Source: Streptomyces ipomoeae 91-03
Lineage (GTDB): Bacteria > Actinomycetota > Actinomycetes > Streptomycetales > Streptomycetaceae
Length of the DNA stretch: 59,123 nt
Assembly: GCF_000317595.1 (NCBI RefSeq)
Contig: NZ_AEJC01000599.1
Span: forward strand, 1-59,123
Direction of reading: 5' to 3'
This document shows positions 29,412 to 37,734 of this stretch, piece by piece. The position numbers and the translations under genes are program-made. The notes below the pieces were generated by a model. It was not told the DNA's origin. It saw only the letters and a list, made by a program, of their open reading frames with translations, and did not search any database. Position 1 is the stretch's first letter; the number at the start of each line of letters is the position of its first letter.

Positions 29412-30734
29412 GTGACCACGGAACGTGCGCAAGGCGAGTGGCAGTTCGGGCATCGCGCCCGGCTGGCACTGAGCCCTGCGCAGGCCCGGCTCATCGACGA
29501 CCAGGCGCACGCGGCCCGCACCATGTGGAACTGCCTACACGCCTGGTGGACGATGCTTCCCAGGGAACGCCGGTCACTGGCCGCCGCTGACGCGGTGATA
29601 CGGCAGGCCCGCAAGGAGATCGACTTCCTTGCCGTCCTGCCCGCGCAGGCCGCGCAGGCGGTCCTCAAGACGTACCTCCAGGCGTGGAAGAACTGTTGGG
29701 AGGGCCGGACCGGGGAACCGAACTTCAAGGCTCGTTTGCGGTCGGTGATGAGCGTGGATATCCCGCAGGGCCGCGACCTTCAGATCACTCGGGTGCACCG
29801 CCGCTGGGGCATGGTCAACGTCCCCAAGGTCGGCCGTGTCCGCTTCCGCTGGACCCGCGACCTGCCGGTCGGCAGACACGCGAGCGCCGGCAGTCGGATC
29901 ACTGGTGCTCGTCTCGTGAAGGATGCCCTCGGCTGGCATATCGCTTTCCGCGTCACCACCCTGGAACCCAGGCCCGAACCCCACCGGGGGCCGGAAGTCG
30001 GCATCGACGCCGGAGTGAACATCCCCCTCGCCCTCTCCGACGGCAACCACCAGGACCACGGGCGTCCGGCCCGCCTATCGGACAAAACCTCCGACCGGGA
30101 CAAGTGGTTGAACCCCGAGGAGAAGGCCAAGCTGCTCCGCCTGGAGAGGCAGGCTGCCTGTCTCAAGCAGCACCGCAAGCCCAAACAGCGGTCATCGAAC
30201 CGGCTGCGGGCGGTATACGACCAGATCGGCAAGCTCCGAGCGAAAGCCAAGCGACGGGCCACCGACTGGCAGCACCAGACCACCACCTACCTCGCCCGCA
30301 CCTACAGCGTGCTCGTGGTGGAAGACCTGGACATCGCGAACATGACCAAGAGCGCCCGGGGCACCATCGAGGAGCCAGGCAAGAACGTCAAGCAGAAGGC
30401 CGGTCTGAACCGCTCCATCAGCCAGGAGGCATGGGGACGGACCGTGACGATGCTGACGTACAAGACCGCCCGCCACGGCGGCACCCTGCACAAGGTTCCC
30501 GCCCCCGGCACCTCCCGGCGCTGCTCAGCCTGCGGCCTCACCACGCCGGGCAGCCGGGAGTCCCAGGCCGTGTTCGTGTGCAAGAACCCGGACTGCGGCT
30601 GGTCGGGCAACGCCGACCACAACGCCGCCCGGAACGTCTTGCACCTGTACCGGACGGGCCACGCGCTCGTCCCGACTGCCGGAAGGGCAGTCGTCAGGCG
30701 CGCTCGTCGCGTCAAGCCCGCCACCGCAAGGTAG
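29412..30734 (+). CDS. tnpB: TnpB, RNA-guided RuvC-like nuclease of the IS605 element
   Basis: 440 residues, GTG 29412. RuvC-type catalytic residues are visible as GIDAGVNIPLALSDG (Asp), VVEDLDIAN (Glu) and GNADHNAARN (Asp); a zinc ribbon CSACG...CKNPDCG lies between the last two. TnpB proteins are ancestors of Cas12 and use an RNA made from the element's right end to cut target DNA next to a motif equal to the insertion-site flank. All key residues are present. The C-terminal 25 residues are basic (VRRARRVKPATAR). Confidence 0.93.
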   Translation: MTTERAQGEWQFGHRARLALSPAQARLIDDQAHAARTMWNCLHAWWTMLPRERRSLAAADAVIRQARKEIDFLAVLPAQAAQAVLKTYLQAWKNCWEGRTGEPNFKARLRSVMSVDIPQGRDLQITRVHRRWGMVNVPKVGRVRFRWTRDLPVGRHASAGSRITGARLVKDALGWHIAFRVTTLEPRPEPHRGPEVGIDAGVNIPLALSDGNHQDHGRPARLSDKTSDRDKWLNPEEKAKLLRLERQAACLKQHRKPKQRSSNRLRAVYDQIGKLRAKAKRRATDWQHQTTTYLARTYSVLVVEDLDIANMTKSARGTIEEPGKNVKQKAGLNRSISQEAWGRTVTMLTYKTARHGGTLHKVPAPGTSRRCSACGLTTPGSRESQAVFVCKNPDCGWSGNADHNAARNVLHLYRTGHALVPTAGRAVVRRARRVKPATAR

Positions 30735-30780
30735 GCAGGAATCTCCTTCCTGAGCTTGCGAAGGGAGGAGAGCGCTTCAA
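30600..30780 (+). ncRNA. Probable omega-RNA (TnpB guide scaffold) at the element's right end
   Basis: In characterised IS605-type systems the guide scaffold overlaps the tnpB 3' end and runs to the right transposon boundary, with the guide taken from the first bases beyond it. Here this would place the scaffold 3' end at 30780 and the guide at 30781 onward (CAGACCATGTTCAGCGAGCA, hmp sequence). The right-end hairpin (30742-30771) is the only structure I can point to; the 5' boundary is a guess from known lengths. Confidence 0.5.
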
Positions 30781-30870
30781 CAGACCATGTTCAGCGAGCA
30801 CCCCGAGCTCCTGGACGGCATGTTCAACCGCGGCAACCAGGCCAGCGGCGAACAGCGCAAGGCACTGGCC
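30781..30870 (+). pseudogene. hmp: Flavohaemoglobin gene, second fragment, truncated
   Basis: Continues the frame broken at 28858: QTMFSEHPELLDGMFNRGNQ then ASGEQRKALAG, after which similarity ends at about 30870 and the frame reads into unrelated sequence. So besides the transposon, everything after residue 58 or so (most of the globin and both reductase domains) is deleted. Confidence 0.8.
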
Positions 30871-30950
30871 GGGCCTGCTCCACGAGAGCGAGCAGCGCGC
30901 CGTCCGCACGGGCCCGTTCGGAGTCGTGATCACGTGGCTGGGAAAAGGAG

Positions 30951-30980
30951 TGGACGGGGTGATGCTCGGGTTTGTAGCTT
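30951..30980 (+). promoter_or_regulatory. Candidate promoter upstream of the leader peptide and monooxygenase
   Basis: TGGACG (30951-30956) and TAGCTT (about 30975-30980) are 18 bases apart, similar to a housekeeping-sigma promoter, about 37 bases before the leader start codon. Assigned by eye only. Confidence 0.35.
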
Positions 30981-31016
30981 GCGGTGGACCGGACACCGCC
31001 CGAGGAGGTGAGACCC

Positions 31017-31070
31017 ATGACGCTGTATCGATGTGGGCGCTCCCTCTTCCCGTCACGGTCGGGCGATTGA
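31017..31070 (+). CDS. 17-residue leader peptide candidate
   Basis: ATG 31017 after a very strong ribosome site (GAGGAGGTGAG), encoding MTLYRCGRSLFPSRSGD, stop TGA 31068-31070, 55 bp before the monooxygenase start. Too short for a normal gene; position and strong start suggest a translated leader that could couple or attenuate the downstream gene. Confidence 0.4.
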   Translation: MTLYRCGRSLFPSRSGD

Positions 31071-31125
31071 CGTAGGTGTCGCCGGGAGCGCCTCGACAAC
31101 AAGGCACTCCCGAAAGGCAACACCC

Positions 31126-32703
31126 ATGGACTCTCCGCAGTTCACCGCCGAGCCGTCGTCGAACGATACGGTCGAGCCCGACTTCACCGTGGCCGACGTC
31201 CCCGGAGTTCTCAGGTCGCCGGCTTCCGACGCTGATCGCGCGCCCCTCATGTTCGACGTGATCATTGCCGGGTGCGGCCCGACCGGCGCGATGCTGGCCG
31301 CCGAACTGCGGCTGCACGATGTGCGGGTACTCGTTCTGGAGAAGGAAACCGAGCCCGTTTCGTTCGCCCGCATAGTCGGTCTGCACATCCGCAGTCTCGA
31401 GCTGATGGCGATGCGCGGACTGCTGGATCGCATGCTCGAACACGGAAGACAGCGTCCGGCCGGCGGATTCTTCGCCGCCATCGACAAACCCGCGCCCAAG
31501 GGCCTGGACTCTGCGCACGCCTATCTGCTGGGCATCCCGCAGCCCGTCATCGTTCATCTGCTCGAAGAACATGCGATCCAGCTGGGTGCGCAGGTCCGGC
31601 GCGGTTGTGCGGTGGCCGCTTTCGAGCAGGACGACGAGGGTGTGACCGTCGAGCTGGCCGACGGCGAACGGCTGCGTTCGCGCTATCTCGTCGGCTGCGA
31701 CGGCGGGCGCAGTACGGTGCGCAAACTGCTCGGCGTCGGCTTCCCCGGCGAGCCCTCGCGGACCGAGACACTGATGGGCGAGATGGAAGTGGGTGTGCCG
31801 CAGGAGGAGATCGCCACCAAGGTGACCGAAATCCACAAGACCGATAAGCGATTCTGGCTCAGGCCCTTCCGCGAAGGGGCATATAGCGTCGTAGTCCCCG
31901 CCGCGGGAGTCAGCGATCGCGCGGAACCACCCACCCTCGAGGATTTCAGACAACAGCTGCGCACCATCGCCGGAACCGACTTCGGCGTGCACTCCCCGCG
32001 CTGGTTGTCCCGCTTCGGGGATGCCACCCGGCTGGCCGAACGCTATCGGGTCGGGCGGGTGCTGCTGGCCGGCGACGCGGCACACATCCATCCACCCACC
32101 GGCGGACAGGGCCTCAACCTGGGCGTTCAGGACGCATTCAACCTCGGCTGGAAACTGGCCGCACAGATCCGCGGCTGGGCGCCCACAACACTGCTGGACA
32201 CCTACCAGGCCGAACGCCATCCGGTCGCCGAGGACGTGCTGGACAACACCCGCGCCCAGATGGAACTGCACTCCACCGAACCGGGCCCGCGGGCCGTGCG
32301 CAGGCTGCTCACCGAACTGATGGACTTCGACGAGGTGAACCGCTGTCTCATCGAGAAGATCACCGCGATCGGCATCCGCTACGACTTCGGCGAAGGCCCC
32401 GACCTGCTCGGCCGCCGCCTGCGCGACATCGACGTGAAACAGGGCCACCTCTACGGTCTGCTGCATCGTGGCCGCGGACTGCTGCTGGACCGCACCGAAC
32501 GCCTGACCGTCGGCGGCTGGTCAGACCGGGTCGATTACCTCGCGGACCCCACTGCGGCACTGGATGTTCCCTGCGTCCTGCTGCGCCCGGACGGCCACGT
32601 CGCCTGGATCGGCGACGATCAGCAGGACCTGGACGACCACCTCTCCCGTTGGTTCGGCAAGCCCGCCAACCGATTTCGCCCGAGCAACCGAAAAGGCCCG
32701 TGA
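31126..32703 (+). CDS. rox: FAD-dependent monooxygenase, rifampicin monooxygenase (Rox)-like
   Basis: 525 residues. From MFDVIIAGCGPTGAMLAAEL on (residue 42), the sequence closely follows rifampicin monooxygenases of Nocardia and Streptomyces: FAD motif GCGPTGAM, VGCDGGRSTVRKLLG, and GDAAHIHPPTGGQGLNLG. Such enzymes use NADPH and O2 to hydroxylate and linearise rifamycins, giving resistance. I start at ATG 31126 (AAAGG 8 bases upstream), which adds 41 residues absent from known Rox proteins (MDSPQFTAEPSSNDTVEPDF...). The Rox-typical ATG at 31249 has no visible ribosome site, so the extension seems to be translated and may be a fusion product. Substrate assignment is by family resemblance. Confidence 0.88.
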   Translation: MDSPQFTAEPSSNDTVEPDFTVADVPGVLRSPASDADRAPLMFDVIIAGCGPTGAMLAAELRLHDVRVLVLEKETEPVSFARIVGLHIRSLELMAMRGLLDRMLEHGRQRPAGGFFAAIDKPAPKGLDSAHAYLLGIPQPVIVHLLEEHAIQLGAQVRRGCAVAAFEQDDEGVTVELADGERLRSRYLVGCDGGRSTVRKLLGVGFPGEPSRTETLMGEMEVGVPQEEIATKVTEIHKTDKRFWLRPFREGAYSVVVPAAGVSDRAEPPTLEDFRQQLRTIAGTDFGVHSPRWLSRFGDATRLAERYRVGRVLLAGDAAHIHPPTGGQGLNLGVQDAFNLGWKLAAQIRGWAPTTLLDTYQAERHPVAEDVLDNTRAQMELHSTEPGPRAVRRLLTELMDFDEVNRCLIEKITAIGIRYDFGEGPDLLGRRLRDIDVKQGHLYGLLHRGRGLLLDRTERLTVGGWSDRVDYLADPTAALDVPCVLLRPDGHVAWIGDDQQDLDDHLSRWFGKPANRFRPSNRKGP

Positions 32704-33113
32704 GGAGGGTTGGTGCGGGCGAGTTTGCCGGTGAGGCGGTGGTTGAGGTCGCGCAGTCGCGCGATGCGGGCCTCGCGGGGGTCGGGCTGGTGCCCGGCGG
32801 CCCTGGTCGCGGCCCGCCGTGCTTCGAACTCGTCCTTGAGGTGACCCCAGGTCCGATAGAGGGCGGCGCGGGCGGCGTCGGCCCACGGGCTGCTGCGCCA
32901 CTCCGCCTGCCCGGTCGCCGTCGTGCCCGACGGCAGGGCGTGACCACGCGCCGGGCGGCCCGAGCCGCGGAGGCGGGCGGCGAGGAGGCCTCGACCTGGC
33001 AGAGCCGCTGCCCGGCCTGATCCTGCACCGTCCGCTCCGGTGGGCCGTACCGTGGCGTATGACAAGCCACGGTCGGTTGTCGGCACGGTGGATGGCGACC
33101 TGGAGGATCAGGG
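32704..33113. other. Intergenic region with a possible decayed leftward gene
   Basis: 410 bp. The minus strand reads AALYRTWGHLKDEFEARRAA, then PREARIARLRDLNHRLTGKL at about 32720-32890, a basic, helical, coiled-coil-like stretch that stops abruptly near the monooxygenase end. I do not recognise it; it may be the remnant of a transposon accessory gene. The last 20 bp carry the kinase ribosome site. Confidence 0.35.
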
Positions 33114-34847
33114 GTGGGAAGTTCCGAGGAGGCCCGGGAGGCCCGGGAGGCCCGCGTACGGTTGCCGCAGCTGAGGCTGGATGAGCTGCTGGAGGAGCTG
33201 CAGGCCCGCCTGGACGCGGCCCGCGGCACGCGCGACCGGGTGCACAGCCTGCTGGAGGCGGTGCTCTCCGTCGGCCGGGAGCTGGACCTGCAGCAGGCGC
33301 TGCGCAGCATCGTGGAGGCCGCTGCCGTGCTGGTGGACGCCGAGTACGCCGCCCTGGGCGTGATCGGGCCGGACGGCAAGCGGCTGTCGGACTTCCTCAC
33401 GGTCGGCGTCAGTGACGAGCAGGTCGTCCAGATCGGCAACTACCCGGAGGGCCATGGCATCCTGGGCGAGCTGATCCGCCACCCGGAGCCGCTGCGGTTG
33501 ACGAAGCTCTCCGAGCATCCCTCCTCGTACGGCTTCCCGCCCCACCACCCGCCGATGAACACCTTCCTCGGCGTCCCGATCCGGGTGCGGGACCAGGTCT
33601 TCGGCAACCTCTACCTGACCGAGAAGCGGGGCGGGGTCCAGTTCGACGAGGACGACGAGTCGGTGCTCTCCACCCTGGCCGTCGCGGCCGGTGTGGCCAT
33701 CGACAACGCCCGGCTGTATGAGGAGTCCCGGCTGCGCGAGCGCTGGCTGCGGGCGAGCGCCGAGATCACGCACAGCCTCATGTCCGGCAGCGAGCGCGGC
33801 GAGGTTCTCGGACTGATCGCGGAACGGGCCCGGGAGATCACCGGTGCGGCCCTGGCCGTGGTCGCGGTACCGATGCAGGACACCGACTCGCTGACGGTGG
33901 AATTGGCCATCGGGCAGGAGGCGGAGACGCACCAAGGGTTGGTGCTGCCCGTGGCCGACAGCCTGATCGGTGAGGCCTTCTCTCATGCCACTCCCGTCTC
34001 CAGCCCTGACATCACGCGCGACGAGCGCGTGGCGACGGGCCCACAGCGCTTCACCGGCCTCGGCCCGGCCGTGGCCGTCCCCATCGGCTCCGGCGATGGC
34101 GTACGAGGCGTCGTTCTGCTGGTCAGGGAGGCGGGCAGGCCCGTGTTCTCGGAAGAGGAGACGGAATCGCTGCAGGGCTTCGCCGCGCAGGCCTCGGTGG
34201 CGATGGAGCTGGCCGAACGCCGCAGGGACGCCGAACAGATCGCGGTACTCCAGGACCGCGACCGCATCGCCCGGGATCTGCACGACCTCGCGATCCAGCG
34301 GCTGTTCGCCACCGGTATGACGCTGCAGAGCGCCGGCCGCTTCATCGAGCACGCGGAGGCCTCGGAGCGCGTGGTGCGGGCGATCGACGACCTGGACGAG
34401 ACCATCAAGATCATCAGGTCCACGATCTTCGGCCTGCGGTCGCGCGACGAAGCCGCCGGGCCCGGCCTGCGGGCGCGGGCGGTGCGTGTGGTCGGTAAGG
34501 CCGCACCGGTGCTCGGCTTCGCCCCCAGCCTGCGGATGGAGGGCCTGCTGGACACCCATGTATCCAAGGAGACCGCGGACCACGTGGTGGCCGTCCTCTC
34601 CGAGTCCCTGACCAACATCGCCCGGCACGCACATGCCGGCCGTGCCGAGGTGGCGCTCGAGACCGACGGGCGCGAAGTGCGGCTGGAGGTCTCCGACGAC
34701 GGCGTGGGCATTCCCGCCGAGGGCCGACGCAGCGGCCTGCGCAACATGGCGGAACGGGCCCAGCAGTTGGGCGGGGACCTGGAGTGGACCAGTCCGGCCA
34801 CCGGCGGCACCGTCCTGCGCTGGCGTGTGCCGGTGACGGACCAGTAG
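33114..34847 (+). CDS. Two-GAF sensor histidine kinase, DevS (DosS/OsdK)-like
   Basis: 577 residues from GTG 33114 (GGAGG 7 bases upstream). Coiled-coil N-terminus, GAF domain 1 at about 45-205, GAF 2 at about 225-365, HisKA_3 with phospho-His in RIARDLHDLAIQ (near residue 390), and an HATPase domain (SLTNIARHAHAG, DDGVGIP, GLRNMAERA). GAF 1 has FPPHHPPMNTFLGVPIRVR, the stretch that in mycobacterial DevS includes the haem-coordinating His, so gas or redox sensing through haem is plausible. Likely partner of the response regulator at 26869. Complete and in frame amid decayed neighbours. Confidence 0.92.
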   Translation: MGSSEEAREAREARVRLPQLRLDELLEELQARLDAARGTRDRVHSLLEAVLSVGRELDLQQALRSIVEAAAVLVDAEYAALGVIGPDGKRLSDFLTVGVSDEQVVQIGNYPEGHGILGELIRHPEPLRLTKLSEHPSSYGFPPHHPPMNTFLGVPIRVRDQVFGNLYLTEKRGGVQFDEDDESVLSTLAVAAGVAIDNARLYEESRLRERWLRASAEITHSLMSGSERGEVLGLIAERAREITGAALAVVAVPMQDTDSLTVELAIGQEAETHQGLVLPVADSLIGEAFSHATPVSSPDITRDERVATGPQRFTGLGPAVAVPIGSGDGVRGVVLLVREAGRPVFSEEETESLQGFAAQASVAMELAERRRDAEQIAVLQDRDRIARDLHDLAIQRLFATGMTLQSAGRFIEHAEASERVVRAIDDLDETIKIIRSTIFGLRSRDEAAGPGLRARAVRVVGKAAPVLGFAPSLRMEGLLDTHVSKETADHVVAVLSESLTNIARHAHAGRAEVALETDGREVRLEVSDDGVGIPAEGRRSGLRNMAERAQQLGGDLEWTSPATGGTVLRWRVPVTDQ

Positions 34848-34850
34848 CCC

Positions 34851-35540
34851 TCACGGCTTGAGCCGCCGCACCCGTCCACGGGCGACGGCGGGTTCGCGTT
34901 CCGCTGTGCGCCGCAGCGGTCCGGGCACTGCCGCCAGTTCGTCCCAGGTGCCGCGTTGGACCATGCGGCCGTGGTCGAGGACGAGGATCTCGTCGACCTG
35001 CTCCAGGCCGCTGAGCCGATGGGTGATCAGCACGGTGGCCCGTTCGCGTGTGACGGTGAGCGGGTCCAGATGCTCGGTGGGTTCGTCGAGGACGAGAACG
35101 GGGAGGTCGGCGCGCAACGCGCGGGCGAGGGCCAGGGCGAGGCGTTGGCGCCGGCCGCCGGAGAGGCGGGCGCCGTATTCGCCGACGGGGGTGTGGAGGC
35201 CGGCGGGCAGCGCGCGCCCAGGTGTCGAGGCGTGCCGCCGCCAGGGCCGCCCACAGCTCCCGCTCGGTGCTGTCGCGGCGGGCGAGCCGGAGGTTCTCGC
35301 GCAGGGAACTGCCGAAGACGTGGACGTCCTGGGCGCACAGGCCGACAGCCTGTCGTACGTAGTCCCCGGACCCGGTGGTCGCGTCGGTGTCGGCGAGTGT
35401 GCAGTGGCCCGCTGCCGGGTCGAGGAACCGGAGCAGCACCTGGGCCAGGGGGTCTTGCCGGAGCCGCTCGGCCCGACGACCGCGATCCGGCGCCGGGGTG
35501 AGGTCCAGATCGATGCCGTGAGACGACGCTCAAGCTGAAG
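34851..35540 (-). pseudogene. C-terminal ATPase part of a CydC/CydD-type ABC exporter
   Basis: Leftward remnant: IAVVGPSGSGKT (Walker A), then a frame change into LLRFLDPAAGHCTLADTDAT and VGLCAQDVHVFGSSLRENLR, another frame change into LHTPVGEYGARLSGGRRQRL (signature) and VLVLDEPTEHLD (Walker B), ending LITHRLSGLEQVDEILVLDH and GRVRRLKP. The wording matches the ATPase half of the thiol/haem exporter that accompanies cytochrome bd (cydABCD). The membrane half is missing. Two frameshifts: not functional. Its stop is 4 bp from the kinase stop, convergent. Confidence 0.82.
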
Positions 35541-35690
35541 ATCACAGACACCACCGGGCGCACTGCGGCCGACGGCCACGTCACGGCCACCTCCGGTACC
35601 GGGACCCGCGGCACGTCCGACGTGACCATCCCCTACAAGGCGACCCGCTCGGGTGCCGGCACGCTCACGGCGTACGAAGAGCTGGAAGAA
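35527..35690 (+). pseudogene. Fragment of a Gmad2-like immunoglobulin-fold secreted protein
   Basis: Forward frame reads TLKLKITDTTGRTAADGHVT then SGTGTRGTSDVTIPYKATRS and GTLTAYE, which resembles the C-terminal Ig-like (Gmad2) domain of actinobacterial lipoproteins. It has no start codon or upstream domain here and joins the CydC remnant directly at about 35527-35540, so this looks like a deletion junction. Confidence 0.5.
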
Positions 35691-36077
35691 CAGGGGAAAG
35701 GTTCCGAGAACCCCGAGGGCGACGAGCGCGAGGCTGATGAGCGGTACGGCCCAGACGGCGAGGCTCTGCTCCTGAGCGTAATCGAACGGATTCGCTGGGT
35801 GAGGCGTCTGGTTAGGTGGGTGCACGCTCGCGCACTCCGGCGCGCCATCACAGGCGGAGGGCGTCACGGGCGTTTTCCGGGCCCGTCCGACGGGGTCCGC
35901 CAGTCCATGGGAGGGACGAAGGGCAGTGTCCTTGCAGCTACTTGATGAGGTGATCCTCGTAGTGCTCGCTGAGCGAGCCCCGGGCCGCGACGCGGTGGTG
36001 CCGCGCCGCGTCGCGGCGACCGGCGTGCGCGTGGGGGTCGGCGAACGGCGCCGCAGCGACCGCGAGGACGGAGAGGC
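35691..36077. other. Intergenic region with a possible leftward membrane-peptide remnant
   Basis: The minus strand at about 35690-35845 reads HPANPFDYAQEQ, then SLAVWAVPLISLALVALGVL and GTFPLFFQLF, a single strongly hydrophobic helix, with only a GTG start and no ribosome site. It ends at the junction with the preceding fragment, so it is probably another gene piece. 35850-36060 shows nothing recognisable before the sigma-factor ribosome site. Confidence 0.35.
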
Positions 36078-36650
36078 GTGAGGCCGGACGTTCCGGGAAA
36101 CCCAGCCGGCGCCGTGCCGATGACCGAGCTGCCGTTGGACTTCGAGGCATTCCACCGTATGCACCGCCCGGCGTACGTGAGCTGGGCGAAGACGTACCTG
36201 AACAACAAGGCCGATGCCGAGGAGGCGGTCGACCGTGCCTTCGAGCAGCTGCTCTTGGCCTGGCCGGAGATCCTGACGAAGGAGAGCCCGGCGGCCTACG
36301 CCTGGCAGGTGATGAAGAACCGCACGATCGATGTCGCCAGGGCCCGGGGCCGCCGTGAGGTACTGGTCGACACGGCGGCTTTCGAGACCACCGCGCTGCG
36401 CGAGGCGGTCGACCCCATGGGGCAGCTGGAGGAGAGCATCAACCTCTTCCAGGCGATCGAGGCTCTGCCCGAGCGGCAGCGGGACGTCGTGGTACTGCTC
36501 TACAGCCACGGACACTCCGTCCGCGAGGCCGCCGACCACCTCGGCATCACCCCCGCGGCGGTTCGCTCCACCGCCCGATACGCACGGCGCCGCCTTCAGG
36601 AGATCCTGGGGCTGACGAAGGAAGGACAGGCCGATGACGTCGCCCATTGA
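36078..36650 (+). CDS. ECF-like RNA polymerase sigma factor
   Basis: 190 residues from GTG 36078 (GGAGAGG directly upstream; ATG 36120 is the next start). Region 2 is visible as FHRMHRPAYVSWAKTYLNNK, DAEEAVDRAFEQLLLAWPEI and YAWQVMKNRTIDVARARGRR; region 4 as LFQAIEALPERQRDVVVLLY and SVREAADHLGITPAAVRSTA. It overlaps the next gene by 17 bp, so the two are translationally coupled and the partner may be its regulator or effector. Confidence 0.88.
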   Translation: MRPDVPGNPAGAVPMTELPLDFEAFHRMHRPAYVSWAKTYLNNKADAEEAVDRAFEQLLLAWPEILTKESPAAYAWQVMKNRTIDVARARGRREVLVDTAAFETTALREAVDPMGQLEESINLFQAIEALPERQRDVVVLLYSHGHSVREAADHLGITPAAVRSTARYARRRLQEILGLTKEGQADDVAH

Positions 36651-37665
36651 CCAGCTCCTGGCCCGGGCCCGGTTGGTCGACGAGCCCTACACCCCGGAGG
36701 AGATCAACGCAGCGGCCGAGCGCATCGCCGCCCGGACGGCCGTCCGTCGCGCCGGGCCGCACCTCGCGGAACGGCCCGCGACCGAGCCCGAGGGGCCGCA
36801 GGGCGGCGCGGCACGGGATCTGCGCACGTTGTGTGAGACGGCGGTCATGAGCAGCGGGGCCCTGGCGAGCCTCAAGCGTTTCGTGGCCCCCGCGCTGCCG
36901 GAGCCCCCCGCGGCGCGGGTGCTGGGATGCATCCTGCAGCTCACCGAGCAGGAGGACTCCGCACGGTTCTGGTGGCAGTACGCCGCCGGTGCCGGAGACA
37001 GCGCCGCCACCTACTGTCTGTACCTGCACCACATGGCCCACGGTGAGGAGCCCGAAGCTGAGTGGTGGCACACCCAGGCGGCGGCCGGAGCCGTCGGAGA
37101 CCGTGGCCGATCGGCCGCCGGGCCGCAGGACTTGGCGGCCACCCTGCGCGTCCTGCGGGGCCTGAAGGAGACCGGTGAGCCGGCCCTCGCCCTGGCCGCC
37201 AGGGCGGCGCAGGTCGGCGCGGTCCTCAACTACGTACCCGCGGCCGTTTCCTACGTCGACGACGACCTGGACCTGCCCCTGCCCGACGCCGACTTCGCCG
37301 ACCGCATCACCTCGCTGACCGCATCGCCCCCGACGGAAGCCCGCCCGCAACGCCCCCGGACCACCACTCTTCTGTCGGAGCCCCACATCCGCCCCACCGC
37401 GTCCTCGTGCGCCACAGCGGCCCGCCCCGCCGCGCTCACCCACCAGCCATCCGCAACGCCGGCCACGCCCTCACGCTGGAGGTGGAACGACAGCGGAGGA
37501 GCGTTCGGGTACAGACAACGCGTCGGAGCCGGAGACCTCGCCGCGGAGGCGCGCCGCCAACACGCCATGCAGGCGTTCTGGCAGCACTGCGAGAAGTGCG
37601 CCGACTGCGATCCGGCCGGGATCCCCTGCCCCGCCCACACAGCGCTGTGCCCCGGACCGCCCTGA
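36634..37665 (+). CDS. Conserved-type hypothetical protein coupled to the sigma factor, Cys-rich C-terminus
   Basis: 343 residues, ATG 36634 inside the sigma-factor end. The middle (LGCILQLTEQEDSARFWWQY, GDSAATYCLYLHHMAHGEEP, AEWWHTQAAAG) looks like short helical repeats of the SEL1/TPR type. The C-terminus has HCEKCADCDPAGIPCPAHTALC, a His/Cys cluster like those of zinc-binding anti-sigma factors, though no transmembrane segment is present. By position it may act as a soluble regulator of the overlapping sigma factor; this is inference. Family not recognised. Confidence 0.7.
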   Translation: MTSPIDQLLARARLVDEPYTPEEINAAAERIAARTAVRRAGPHLAERPATEPEGPQGGAARDLRTLCETAVMSSGALASLKRFVAPALPEPPAARVLGCILQLTEQEDSARFWWQYAAGAGDSAATYCLYLHHMAHGEEPEAEWWHTQAAAGAVGDRGRSAAGPQDLAATLRVLRGLKETGEPALALAARAAQVGAVLNYVPAAVSYVDDDLDLPLPDADFADRITSLTASPPTEARPQRPRTTTLLSEPHIRPTASSCATAARPAALTHQPSATPATPSRWRWNDSGGAFGYRQRVGAGDLAAEARRQHAMQAFWQHCEKCADCDPAGIPCPAHTALCPGPP

Positions 37666-37734
37666 CCGCACCGGTTGTCCTCCGGCGTGCGGCGCGTTCC
37701 GGAAGACCGGCGGGGTGCGATCAGCGGTCGGCAT

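Larger units (their letters stand above)
28859..30780. mobile_element. IS200/IS605-type element (tnpA and tnpB), 1,922 bp
   Basis: Left end has a perfect 8-bp hairpin (CTCCCCCG at 28877-28884 with CGGGGGAG at 28889-28896, loop GTTA). Right end has an imperfect hairpin (30742-30771) and finishes in TCAA at 30777-30780. There is no target duplication, as expected for single-strand Y1 transposition. The left flank TTCTAC is the probable target motif. The precise restoration of the flavohaemoglobin frame when the element is removed fixes both ends. Confidence 0.9.

Noticed and set aside
30975..30995. Rifamycin-associated element (RAE) before the rox-like gene
   Set aside because: Only an eight-base GCTTGCGG half-match to the 19-bp element as I remember it; the other arm is absent.
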